This document shows positions 25,833 to 34,991 of a stretch of DNA of 64,000 nt, one piece after another. The notes under the pieces were generated by a model, which worked only from the letters and a program-made list of their open reading frames with translations, was not told the DNA's origin and searched no databases. Both the position numbers and the translations under genes were made by a program. The stretch lies in NCBI RefSeq assembly GCF_015482765.1, contig NZ_JADMLB010000067.1, positions 24,738-88,737 on the forward strand, in the 5' to 3' direction. Source of the stretch: Halodesulfovibrio sp. Lineage in GTDB: Bacteria > Desulfobacterota > Desulfovibrionia > Desulfovibrionales > Desulfovibrionaceae. Position 1 is the first letter of the stretch, and each line of letters opens with the position of its first letter.

Positions 25833-26489
25833 ATGACGAAACCGATCGAAACTTACTGGGCTTTACGTCTTGAAGAACTGAAGCTGGCTCTTGAAAAAAA
25901 TAACTTTGAAGTTTTCATGGCAGATTCAGTTGCCGATTCTAAAAAAGTTTTTGAAGAACAGATTCTGCCTTCCCTTGAAGGTGTAAAAACTGTGTCTTTC
26001 GGTGGCTCTGCAACGCTTATGGATACTGGTATTGTGGAAGCTGTACGCGAAGATGATTCTTTGGACGTTATTGATACATACAACAAGTCACTGCCTAACG
26101 AAGAGAAGTACGAACTTCGCCGTCAGTCTTTACTTGCAGATTTGTACCTTACAGGCACCAACGCAGTAACTGAATGCGGTAAGCTGGTTAACCTTGATAT
26201 GGTTGGTAACCGTGTTGCTGCAATGAACTTTGGCCCTAAACATGTTGTGCTTTTCATCAGCCGTAATAAATTGGTTGAAACTGTCGATGACGCGATGTTC
26301 CGCGTAAAAGATTATGCTGCACCAGTTAACACCATGCGCTTGGACATGAAAACTCCTTGCAAAAAAACAGGTCACTGTATGGACTGTTCCAGCCCGCAGC
26401 GTATCTGTAATATCTGGACTATCACTGAAAAGTCTTTCCCTGCAAAACGCATTAAAGTTGTTCTTATTAATGAAGATGCAGGTTTTTAA
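25833..26489 (+). CDS. LUD-domain protein (LutC/YkgG-like)
   Basis: A 218-residue LUD-domain protein with VSFGGSATLMDTG near the start, LTGTNAVTECGKLVNLD and FGPKHVVLF. It ends with a cysteine group (CKKTGHCMDCSSPQRIC) that could hold a metal. LUD proteins occur in lactate-oxidising LutABC systems, but no LutA or LutB gene is nearby, so lactate use is not implied. It follows the TPR gene by two bases. Confidence 0.85.
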   Translation: MTKPIETYWALRLEELKLALEKNNFEVFMADSVADSKKVFEEQILPSLEGVKTVSFGGSATLMDTGIVEAVREDDSLDVIDTYNKSLPNEEKYELRRQSLLADLYLTGTNAVTECGKLVNLDMVGNRVAAMNFGPKHVVLFISRNKLVETVDDAMFRVKDYAAPVNTMRLDMKTPCKKTGHCMDCSSPQRICNIWTITEKSFPAKRIKVVLINEDAGF

Positions 26490-26894
26490 TTTGCTATCGT
26501 TTTATAGCAGGTTAGTACATGCGTAGATAATGGCAGTGCCCGCTACGGGCACTGCGTATCTCAACAGTTTGCAATATTAGCCACATGAAAAGGCGATTGT
26601 TGAGGGGGTATGAAATGATACCTGTATGAATTGTTCACTTGATAGGATAGTGCATAATGCGTACGGTTAAAAAGCTGGATGTAAGTATTTGATGAAAAAG
26701 TGTTTTTAGTCGGTATTTCTCCGGATGTAGTGAGAGGACGCAAACTCTGGAGTGTCATCAGTGTATATGTCACCTGCTGGCATAAGCAGATGTCTTTATC
26801 CGACATGTACGGGAAACTGTACGCAAATATTCTTGTCCAGCGAATGGTTCCATGACTTGATGACTGACAACTCTCATCTTACGGACGGAGCACC
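26490..26894. other. Intergenic region with strong hairpin
   Basis: About 405 bases between the LUD gene and the acyl-CoA ligase gene, with no convincing gene. A perfect 10-bp hairpin, GCAGTGCCCG-CTA-CGGGCACTGC, lies at 26533-26555 without a T-run and may protect or end the upstream message. The remainder is AT-rich and presumably holds the ligase promoter, which I could not place. Confidence 0.55.
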
Positions 26895-29003
26895 ATGTTT
26901 CTGAACGAGCACTTGAGCAAGAAGTTATTTGGCGAGGCAGGAATTACAATCCCAGAGGGAATTTTATTAACTCCAGAGTCTGTTTCTGTTCCCGAAAATA
27001 TGAGTCCACCATGGTATCTGAAAGCACAGGTGCTGACAGGCGGGCGTGGTAAAGCCGGTGGTATTTTACGGGCGGATACGCCTGAAGATTTTCACCGGAA
27101 TGCAGAAAAAATTTTTTCCATGCAGATTAAAGGCAATTCGGTTCCGTTTATTCGCGTAGAAGAAGCAACTGATATTGCAAAAGAATGTTACCTTTCTTTT
27201 GTGCTTTCCCGTGAGCGCAAAGACCTTCTTTTCACAGTAAGTTCCGCAGGCGGTATTGAGGTTGAGAATTCAACACAAGCTGCCAAACCCCTTATTCAGC
27301 GTATTCATCTCCTTTCCGGTCTCAAATCTCATCACTTGCGTGCTGCGTTTTTTGAGCTTGGGGTGGGTAAAGAACATTTTGCGGGATTCTGCGATCTCGT
27401 TAAAAAGCTCTACGGTATTGTCACAGAACTTGGTCTGCTTATGGCAGAGATCAATCCGCTTGTTATTACGCCGCAAGGGCAGTGGGTTGCGCTTGATGGT
27501 AAAGTTGAGCTGGATGACAACATGGTTGAGTTGTATCCGGACAGGCTTGAAGAGTACTACACGCCTGAGCATCATTCCCGCGAAGAAACTGTCGCTCGTG
27601 AAGCAGGGCTGAGTTATGTGGAGCTTAAGGGCTGGGTAGGTATCCTTGTTAACGGTGCAGGGTTGGCTATGGCAACCATGGACTTGTTGAACTTTAACGG
27701 TCTGACTGCTGCAAACTTTATGGATCTTGGCGGTGCGGCCGACAGAGAACGTATTAAGCGGGCTTTGGATCTTTTGTTCGGTAACAAGGATGTGAAGGCT
27801 GTTTTCATAAATTTATTCGGTGGAATTGTTTCGTGTAAAGAAGTTGGCGCGGCTTTGCTGGCTGTTTTGGAAGGCGAACCTGCACCGAAACCGATTGTTA
27901 TCCGTATGGCCGGTTTTGAATCAGAAGAGGGACGGGCTTTAATGGATGAAGCTGCTGTGGAAAATGTATTCATAGCAGGTGAAATGAACGAAGCACTAGA
28001 AACGCTTCATTCGTTGAAGCCAGTTGATGCTCCCACTGTAGAATACGTTCTTGATGAAGAAGAGATACCTTCATTGATGCCTCCGTTTACCAGAACTGGT
28101 TTAGATAATGTGGTTGGTGTCGATAAGGACACACAAGTTCTGGTGCAGGGGATAACTGGTAAAGTTGCCCAGAGGCATGTTGCGTTGATGCAGGAGTACG
28201 GAACAAAAATCGTTGCCGGTGTCACTCCGTTCAAAGGTGGGCAAGAGGTTATGGGGATTCCTGTATACAACTCTGTTCATGAAGCAAAAAAACATCACCG
28301 CATAGATGCATCAATCATTTTTGTTCCTGCCGGATTTGCAGCCGATGCCGTGGCTGAAGCCGCAGCTGAGGATATCCCTTGGGTTATCTGTATTACAGAA
28401 GGTATTGCGCAAGCGAGTATGCTGTCTGCACTTAAGGATATTTCCGGAACAAGAACACGGATCATCGGCCCGAACACGCCGGGAATAATTGTTCCTGAAC
28501 AATGCAAGATCGGGATTATGCCGGCAAAAGTTTTCACAGCCGGTAATGTCGCAATCTTCTCCCGTTCAGGCACGTTGACGTATGAAGCTGCAGACAGACT
28601 TTCTCAGGCTGGAATAGGGCAGTCAGTATGTGTTGGTATCGGCGGCGATTCTTTTATCGGAACAAGCTTTACTGATCTTTTTGAACTGGTACGTAATGAT
28701 GATAACACGCACGCAGTTCTTATTCTGGGTGAAGTGGGCGGTTCTGCTGAAGAAGAGCTTGCCCGTTATGTGAAGATGACTGGTTTTGAAAAGCCTGTCG
28801 TTTCCTTCATTGCGGCGCGAACAGCTCCTCCGGGTAAAAGGTTGGGGCATGCCGGTGCAATTCTGGATGAAAAGACAGGAGGCATTGAAGGAAAGCTTCA
28901 GGCCATGCGTGATGCTGGTTTTGTTATCAGTCCTGATTTGGCGCAATTGCCGGAGCTTGTGAAAGGTGTTCTTGATAACTCTGCAAAGAGATCCGCTGTG
29001 TAA
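26895..29003 (+). CDS. Fused ADP-forming acyl-CoA ligase (SucC-SucD type)
   Basis: One 702-residue chain joins a succinyl-CoA synthetase beta subunit to an alpha subunit. Residues 1-380 are the ATP-grasp and CoA-ligase part (YLKAQVLTGGRGKAGGI, then NFMDLGGAADRERI and NLFGGIVSCKEVG). Residues 405-702 are the alpha part (VQGITGKVAQRH, GPNTPGI, IFSRSGTLTYE) with the phospho-histidine loop RLGHAGAI near residue 650. The reaction is acyl-CoA + ADP + phosphate to acid + CoA + ATP, or the reverse. Succinate is the default guess; acetate or malate is possible. No other citric-acid-cycle genes are nearby. Confidence 0.88.
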   Translation: MFLNEHLSKKLFGEAGITIPEGILLTPESVSVPENMSPPWYLKAQVLTGGRGKAGGILRADTPEDFHRNAEKIFSMQIKGNSVPFIRVEEATDIAKECYLSFVLSRERKDLLFTVSSAGGIEVENSTQAAKPLIQRIHLLSGLKSHHLRAAFFELGVGKEHFAGFCDLVKKLYGIVTELGLLMAEINPLVITPQGQWVALDGKVELDDNMVELYPDRLEEYYTPEHHSREETVAREAGLSYVELKGWVGILVNGAGLAMATMDLLNFNGLTAANFMDLGGAADRERIKRALDLLFGNKDVKAVFINLFGGIVSCKEVGAALLAVLEGEPAPKPIVIRMAGFESEEGRALMDEAAVENVFIAGEMNEALETLHSLKPVDAPTVEYVLDEEEIPSLMPPFTRTGLDNVVGVDKDTQVLVQGITGKVAQRHVALMQEYGTKIVAGVTPFKGGQEVMGIPVYNSVHEAKKHHRIDASIIFVPAGFAADAVAEAAAEDIPWVICITEGIAQASMLSALKDISGTRTRIIGPNTPGIIVPEQCKIGIMPAKVFTAGNVAIFSRSGTLTYEAADRLSQAGIGQSVCVGIGGDSFIGTSFTDLFELVRNDDNTHAVLILGEVGGSAEEELARYVKMTGFEKPVVSFIAARTAPPGKRLGHAGAILDEKTGGIEGKLQAMRDAGFVISPDLAQLPELVKGVLDNSAKRSAV

Positions 29004-29031
29004 ACAGGTAACACAAAATATAAAGAAACAG

Positions 29032-29059
29032 GCAGCCGCATCTTTTGCGGCTGCTTTTA
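29032..29059 (+). terminator. Terminator after the acyl-CoA ligase gene
   Basis: GCAGCCGCA pairs with TGCGGCTGC around a 5-base loop, then TTTTATT. It overlaps the leader of the endopeptidase gene. Confidence 0.8.
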
Positions 29060-29072
29060 TTAGAAGTATCGA

Positions 29073-29789
29073 ATGAGTAAAATAGGTAAAATTGCCTGTT
29101 TCGTAATGCTGATAAGCATTGCTTTTGGGTGTTGTTCGCAGGTGTGGGCAGAAGAGAGTATTTGTTTTGGAAAAACGAAACATGGGCGTTTAGCTGGCGG
29201 AGTTTCACTTCCCTATAGCGGCGATAATTTTTCCGCATACTCGACCGTGGGGTGGCTTGCAGGAAGAACGTATGTTCATTCCAAGGTTGCTCAGGTTGTG
29301 CTTGCTTCATATGCTTCTTTGAAAAAGACAATACCTGATGCCGTATTTGTGTATGGAGAAACAGGCTGGGAGAGTGGTGGATCATTTAAACCGCACAAGA
29401 CGCATCAAAACGGACTATCGGTTGATTTGATGGTGCCGGTCAGAGATGCAGAGGGGCGTTCAGTTCCTTTGCCGTGTTCTGTTTTTAACAAACTCGGATA
29501 CGCGCTAGAGTTCGATAGTGCCGGTCGGATGGGGTCGCTACAGATAGATTTTGAAGCGTTGGCAGAGCAGATTTATTGGCTGCACAAGAAGGCGTCGGCT
29601 TACGATATACGAATATGGAGAGTAATTTTTGATTCGGAACTTCAGAAAAACTTGAAAAAGACAAAGCGATGGACGTATCTTTCCAAGCACATAGCTTTTT
29701 CTACCCGACGTTCATGGGTGCGTCATGATGAGCATATTCATGTTGATTTTATTGTGCCGTGTAAGCCGCTTTCTCACTTTGAAAGGTAA
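29073..29789 (+). CDS. mepA: Penicillin-insensitive murein endopeptidase-like (MepA/M74)
   Basis: A 238-residue exported protein with a signal peptide ending near VWAEE. It shows the LAS metallopeptidase pattern of MepA: HKTHQNGLSVDL, with a zinc histidine and aspartate, and RHDEHIHVDFIVPC, with the C-terminal histidines. MepA cleaves the D-Ala-meso-DAP cross-link in peptidoglycan. E. coli MepA is a little longer. The start has no strong ribosome site. The symbol is by family resemblance. Confidence 0.82.
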   Translation: MSKIGKIACFVMLISIAFGCCSQVWAEESICFGKTKHGRLAGGVSLPYSGDNFSAYSTVGWLAGRTYVHSKVAQVVLASYASLKKTIPDAVFVYGETGWESGGSFKPHKTHQNGLSVDLMVPVRDAEGRSVPLPCSVFNKLGYALEFDSAGRMGSLQIDFEALAEQIYWLHKKASAYDIRIWRVIFDSELQKNLKKTKRWTYLSKHIAFSTRRSWVRHDEHIHVDFIVPCKPLSHFER

Positions 29790-29830
29790 GCGCTGTATAT
29801 AGACCTCAGGTATGATGTATGAAGTGAAAT

Positions 29831-29865
29831 AAAAAAGGGGGAACCAGTAGGTTCCCCCTTTTTTA
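29831..29865. terminator. Bidirectional terminator between mepA-like and SNF2 genes
   Basis: A 15-bp perfect stem with GGGGGAACC/GGTTCCCCC core and A6/T6 flanks around loop AGTA. Confidence 0.93.
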
Positions 29866-29885
29866 TCGCTTGTTTTTTTTGAGAC

Positions 29886-32800
29886 TTAAATGTCGAATAA
29901 CATTTCGAGGTCGTCTCTGGTGAGGGACTTCCATGCTTCCTTGCCAGGAATAATGGAGTCTGCCACACCTTTTTTCATGTCCTGAAGTTTGAGGATCTTT
30001 TCTTCAACTGTATTCTGACAAATCATTTTGTATGAGAATACCTGTGACTTCTGACCAATACGGTGAGCACGGTCAGTTGCCTGATCTTCAACAGCAGGGT
30101 TCCACCACGGGTCGTAGTGGATAACGTAATCAGCACTTGTCAGGTTAAGACCGGTACCGCCCGCCTTCAGGGAAATCAGGAAGATCGGGATATCCGGAGA
30201 ATCGTTAAACCTGTCAACCTGATCAAAACGGTCTTTTGAAGTACCGTCAAGGTACGCGTACGGAATATCTGCGATCTGTAACCATGAGCGAATGATGTGC
30301 AGCATGGATACAAACTGTGAGAAGACCAGTACTTTGTGACCTTCAGAAACGATATCTGTAATCATATCCTTGAATGCATCAAACTTACCGGACGGAAGGT
30401 TTGTTGTGAATCCAGGCATGTTGAGGTTCAACAGGCGCGGGTGACAACAAATCTGACGCAGTTTGAGTAATGCATCCAGAATGGACATTTGACTTTTTGC
30501 CATGCCTTTTTCGTCAACGTCGGACATAACCTGTTCTTTCAGCTTAGCAGCGAGTGCGCCGTAAAGCTCTGCCTGCTCTTCAGCAAGTGCACAGTATTGA
30601 ACGTTTTCGATTTTAGGCGGCAGGTCTTTTGCCACTTCTGCCTTTGTACGACGCAGAATGAACGGACGTACGCGGGTACGGAGCTGCTCAATGGTTTCTA
30701 CATCGCCATCCTTGATCGGCTTTACAATGCCGCGCTGGAATGCGTGCTGAGAACCAAGGAAGCCCGGCATAAGGAACTCGAATAATGACCACAGTTCGAA
30801 CAAGTTGTTTTCAATCGGGGTACCTGAGAGACAGAGTCTCTGACGGGCATTGATTTTTCGAACTGAACGGGCTGTGATTGTGTTCGGGTTCTTAATGTTC
30901 TGTGCTTCGTCAAGAATGATAGAGTTGAACTCGTAGTTCTGAAGCTCTTCAAGGTCACGACGGAGCAATGCGTATGTTGTGACAACCAGATCAGATTCGT
31001 TGATCTGTTTAAACATGTTCTCACGACGGGTTCCGTAAATAATCAGACGCTTAAGTTCAGGTACGAACTTGGAAGCCTCACGATCCCAGTTAGGAAGAAC
31101 GGATGTCGGTACAACAATGAGGTTAGGCCCAGTGTCTCCGCGTTCAACCATGTGCTGAATGAAGGAAAGTGTCTGAATTGTTTTACCAAGACCCATTTCA
31201 TCCGCAAGAATACCGCCGAAGCCGTATTCACGCAGGAAGTTGAGATAACTGAGACCCTGCTGCTGGTATCCTCGAAGAGTTGCCTGCAGGCCAGCCGGCT
31301 GGTTGACCACAGAAATCTCTTTAAAGGTGTGAATTTTTTCACGCAATGTGTCCCAGAAACCGTCAGTTTCAACTTCAGGAAGATCATCAAGCAGGTTGTC
31401 CAATACAGGTGCTTCGTACTGTTCAAAACGCTGCTGAGGTGGTTTTTCCGGATCAAGACCCATTGCACGCAGTTTGTGTGCAACTTTCTCGAGCCATGAT
31501 TCCGGCAGGCTTGTGTATGAACCGTCTTTCAACTGAACATAGCGTTTGCCCTGTGACCATGCCTTCCAGATAAGGTCGATAGGAACTTTCTGGCCGTCGT
31601 AATCAACTTCGATATCAAGAGAGAACCATTTTTCGTCTTCATTGGATTCCACAGTGGCATTGATAACCGGTGTGGCAAGGCGAACCTTGTATTTAGAGAG
31701 CGCTTTTTCACCGAATACACGGTATTGCTCAATAAGTTTTGGATACGCATCCAGAAGGAACGTAATGGCTTCTTCCGGTTCGAGGAACCAGATTCGGTTG
31801 TTACGTGGCTGGAAGTTCATTTCAAGCAGTTTTTCAGCAAGCTTTGCCTCTTCATCTTGCATGCGACGAATGAGGTAGGTTGTGTCTTCGAAAGAATAAC
31901 TGCCTGTCATAAATTCAGGGTTAGGTCCCGGAAGCAGGAATTCACCATGAATTGTTTCGTAAAAGTTCTGAATTTCTAAAGTGAGCAGTGAGCCTTCTTC
32001 GTCGAGGAACAATTTTGGATTATATGTACCCGGTACAAAGATCGGTTCCATATGCTCCAAAAACTTTTCAGGCTCGTGCAGATCGGATGTAGGGAACTGT
32101 GTCCATACCCTGTCAAGAAATTCCGGAATATCGTCACGGCTGACATGAGGAGGATGCTGCACAAGATCCTGAACGAGCATGGAGTCCAGTGTTGTGTGCA
32201 CAGGGTGGAACCCTTTTTTCCAGCAAACCCATAATGGCATTTGACCGTGAAAAGAAACATCTTCTTCAGTAATGGATAACGGTTGCTTACCGCTTCCTTC
32301 AATCATTACTGCAAAAGTAAGTCCTGCGTCCTCAAGATCGGGCTTGAGTTTAAGCTGCATTGTTGTCGTTTCAATACGACACGGCTTATCTGTGTCCTGC
32401 CAGAACAAGTAATACTCGTTTTTAACAGTCCACAGGAACCAAGTGAGCAGCCCGTCAGGGATCTCTACACGATGTCCGAAATAGTCGTTGTATTTACCAA
32501 CCTGCTCCAGCAGCTCTGCAAGACCGGAGATCTGTTCATGCCAGTCCGGATGATCAAGAATTTGCTGGATTGTAATTTCGTTATGTACGGTGGACAGTCC
32601 GGATTTGTTCTGTCTCGCACGGAAGAACGAAACCTGCAGTCTGCCCGGTTCAGGGTGAAAACGGTAAAGAAGGTAGTGTCTACCGGCCTCTGGTTCGAGC
32701 TCGGTTGCAAAGTAAGACCTGAAGTTTTGTCTCCAGTCAGAGCGCGGCTTTGCAGGAGCTGCTTCCGTTGCATTACCTTCTTCAAGTGAAGGAATGAACT

Positions 32801-33089
32801 TAAGTGCAGCAGCACCGACGTGACGGCACGCACCGGAAAATGCCTCCGGGCAGTTACAAATGAAATTCGTGGAATTTTCATGGAAATCCAACGAAATTTT
32901 CGGAGAATAAATCTGAAAATCTTCACCTTGAACTGTGCCGGAAATATCCCAGTATCCGTCCCCTTTTTTGACGCTGATCTTTTGAACTCCACCGGAGTCT
33001 AAAAGATATTGGGAACCTTCGATAATATATTCTGGAATGGTACTCGATACCAATTCATGAAGCAGTTTTTTTGCGGAAGCCTCATCCAT
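29886..33089 (-). CDS. SNF2-family helicase with N-terminal SWIM zinc finger
   Basis: This 1067-residue protein has a SWIM zinc finger near residues 93-107 (CNCPEAFSGACRH), a central regulatory region, and a SWI2/SNF2 motor over the last 470 residues: Walker A DEMGLGKTIQT, Walker B DEAQNIKN, LSGTPIENN, VFSQF, LKAGGTGLNLT and AHRIGQ. Bacterial members of this type translocate on DNA and may remodel protein-DNA or RNA polymerase complexes; the exact job is unknown. AAGGAG precedes the start by nine bases. It stands alone and is not part of a visible defence or restriction set. Confidence 0.92.
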   Translation of the reverse strand: MDEASAKKLLHELVSSTIPEYIIEGSQYLLDSGGVQKISVKKGDGYWDISGTVQGEDFQIYSPKISLDFHENSTNFICNCPEAFSGACRHVGAAALKFIPSLEEGNATEAAPAKPRSDWRQNFRSYFATELEPEAGRHYLLYRFHPEPGRLQVSFFRARQNKSGLSTVHNEITIQQILDHPDWHEQISGLAELLEQVGKYNDYFGHRVEIPDGLLTWFLWTVKNEYYLFWQDTDKPCRIETTTMQLKLKPDLEDAGLTFAVMIEGSGKQPLSITEEDVSFHGQMPLWVCWKKGFHPVHTTLDSMLVQDLVQHPPHVSRDDIPEFLDRVWTQFPTSDLHEPEKFLEHMEPIFVPGTYNPKLFLDEEGSLLTLEIQNFYETIHGEFLLPGPNPEFMTGSYSFEDTTYLIRRMQDEEAKLAEKLLEMNFQPRNNRIWFLEPEEAITFLLDAYPKLIEQYRVFGEKALSKYKVRLATPVINATVESNEDEKWFSLDIEVDYDGQKVPIDLIWKAWSQGKRYVQLKDGSYTSLPESWLEKVAHKLRAMGLDPEKPPQQRFEQYEAPVLDNLLDDLPEVETDGFWDTLREKIHTFKEISVVNQPAGLQATLRGYQQQGLSYLNFLREYGFGGILADEMGLGKTIQTLSFIQHMVERGDTGPNLIVVPTSVLPNWDREASKFVPELKRLIIYGTRRENMFKQINESDLVVTTYALLRRDLEELQNYEFNSIILDEAQNIKNPNTITARSVRKINARQRLCLSGTPIENNLFELWSLFEFLMPGFLGSQHAFQRGIVKPIKDGDVETIEQLRTRVRPFILRRTKAEVAKDLPPKIENVQYCALAEEQAELYGALAAKLKEQVMSDVDEKGMAKSQMSILDALLKLRQICCHPRLLNLNMPGFTTNLPSGKFDAFKDMITDIVSEGHKVLVFSQFVSMLHIIRSWLQIADIPYAYLDGTSKDRFDQVDRFNDSPDIPIFLISLKAGGTGLNLTSADYVIHYDPWWNPAVEDQATDRAHRIGQKSQVFSYKMICQNTVEEKILKLQDMKKGVADSIIPGKEAWKSLTRDDLEMLFDI

Positions 33090-33293
33090 CTAAAAAAGCT
33101 CCTTGTGGAGTGTAACGCCTGTCGGGCGTCCTGCTATGTTACCCTATAGCAAGAGGGGCATAAGGTTATTCAAAATTCAATCAGTTTTCAATAGAGTAGA
33201 AGTTTGTTAGCGTTACTTCTACCGTCTGAAATGTTTATATCCGTATCTACTCAGGATACGCTATCTGATGATTTTGGCAATAGTGAGGATGCT

Positions 33294-34988
33294 ATGCATT
33301 GCAGTTTGCAAAACAGAGTGCTTTTGGGAGCACTGATTTGTTTTTTACTTTTAACAGGTTGCAGCTCTCCTGCTGAAAAAAAGCAATCAGCATCCAGCTC
33401 TTCTGCGTCTGCTGGTACGCAATCCGAAAGAGCCGTTGGAGACAATACAACAAATATTCAGAAACCGGAATACGGTGGGCGCATTATTTTAGGCTCAATA
33501 GGCGATATTACAAATTTGATCCCTATGTTGAGCTCGGATGCAATGTCTCATCAAGTGGCTTCAGATATTTATGTTTCTCCGTTAAAGTATGATAAAGACC
33601 TGAATATTGTTCCATATGCTGCCGAATCGTATGAAGTTTTAGATGATGGAAAAAAGATACGTATTACAATGCGTAAAGACGTTGTATGGGAAGACGGAAC
33701 ACCGCTTACTGCGGAGGATGTAGAGTTTACATACAAACTTTACATCGATCCCAATACTCCTACAGCGTATGCGCAAGATTATCTTTTAGTTAAAAAGTTT
33801 ACCTTAGTAGATAAATACACCTTTGAAGCAACATATGAAAAACCCCTTGCACGGGTGTTGCTTAGCTGGATGATGGACATAATGCCCAAGCATTTGCTGG
33901 AGGGGAAGGACATTACAAAAACTCCTTTGTCACAACATCCGATCGGAGCAGGCCCTTTTAGGTTTAAGCAATGGGATCGGGGACAGAAGGTTGTTCTTGA
34001 GGCAAGCGATACATATTTTAAGGGAAGACCTTATTTAGATGAAATGGTCTACAGGGTTATTCCGGACATCACCACAATGTTTCTTGAATTGAAAGCCGGT
34101 CATCTTGATATGATGACTCTGACTCCCCAACAATACCTCTATCAGACTGATAGTACATATTTTACTGATAATTTTAACAAATATAGGTATTTGTCATTTG
34201 GGTATTCCTTTTTAGGGTTTAATTTTAAGAATAAGTTGTTTCAGGACAGAAATGTACGTCAGGCTATATCGTATGCCATTGATAAGGAAGGGCTTGTTAA
34301 AGGTGTTCTGTTCGGACAGGGAAAGCCTACTGTGGGGCCGTACAAACCGGGTACATGGGTCTACAACGATTCCATTATAGACTACGGCTACAATCCCGAA
34401 AAGGCTTCAGCATTGTTGGAAAAATCCGGCTGGCACAAAAATAAAAAAGGTATTTTAGAAAAAGACGGAATACCGTTTAAATTCACTATCTTGACGAACC
34501 AAGGTAATGAAGAACGAATAAAAACTGCCACGATCATTCAAAGTCAGTTGAAAGATATCGGTATTCAGGTCACTATTAGAACTGTTGAATGGGCAGCATT
34601 CATCAAAGAATTTTTGAATAAGGGACGCTTTGACGCGCTTATTTTGGGGTGGAATATCCTTCAGGATCCGGATATCTCAACAGTTTGGCACTCTTCACGG
34701 GCTGTGGAAGGCGGGCTGAACTTTATACATTATATTAATCCGGAACTGGATAAATGGCTTGAGAGGGGAAGGAACACACTCGATATGAATGTTCGCAAGG
34801 AATCGTATGACCGTGTGCAGGAAATTTTGCATACCGACCAGCCGTATTGTTTCTTGTTTGTTTCATATTCGCTCCCGATTATTCACAAGCGATTTAAAGG
34901 AATTGAACCTGCGCTTGCAGGCATTACGCATAATTTAGACCGATGGTGGGTTCCTAAAAGCCAGAGGCGTTACGAGGTTGTAAACTAA
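33294..34988 (+). CDS. Peptide-type ABC substrate-binding lipoprotein (SBP family 5)
   Basis: A lipoprotein with signal sequence and lipobox LLTGC; the cysteine is residue 22 from ATG 33294, and GAGGA lies just upstream. An earlier in-frame ATG (33204) would bury the signal. After a Ser-rich linker comes a DppA/OppA-type binding domain (GGRIILGSIGDITNLIP, YAAESYEV, RKDVVWEDGTPLTAEDV, VRQAISYAIDKE). It should bind a peptide or similar ligand at the membrane surface. No permease or ATPase gene is nearby. Only three bases separate it from rel. Confidence 0.9.
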   Translation: MHCSLQNRVLLGALICFLLLTGCSSPAEKKQSASSSSASAGTQSERAVGDNTTNIQKPEYGGRIILGSIGDITNLIPMLSSDAMSHQVASDIYVSPLKYDKDLNIVPYAAESYEVLDDGKKIRITMRKDVVWEDGTPLTAEDVEFTYKLYIDPNTPTAYAQDYLLVKKFTLVDKYTFEATYEKPLARVLLSWMMDIMPKHLLEGKDITKTPLSQHPIGAGPFRFKQWDRGQKVVLEASDTYFKGRPYLDEMVYRVIPDITTMFLELKAGHLDMMTLTPQQYLYQTDSTYFTDNFNKYRYLSFGYSFLGFNFKNKLFQDRNVRQAISYAIDKEGLVKGVLFGQGKPTVGPYKPGTWVYNDSIIDYGYNPEKASALLEKSGWHKNKKGILEKDGIPFKFTILTNQGNEERIKTATIIQSQLKDIGIQVTIRTVEWAAFIKEFLNKGRFDALILGWNILQDPDISTVWHSSRAVEGGLNFIHYINPELDKWLERGRNTLDMNVRKESYDRVQEILHTDQPYCFLFVSYSLPIIHKRFKGIEPALAGITHNLDRWWVPKSQRRYEVVN

Positions 34989-34991
34989 TCC

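Noticed and set aside
26561..26806. 81-codon open frame on the minus strand between the LUD and ligase genes
   Set aside because: No ribosome site, no hydrophobic or domain pattern; likely chance in AT-rich DNA.
29886..33089. SNF2 helicase as part of an anti-phage defence island
   Set aside because: No nuclease, methyltransferase or other defence gene adjoins it; it stands between an endopeptidase and a binding-protein gene.
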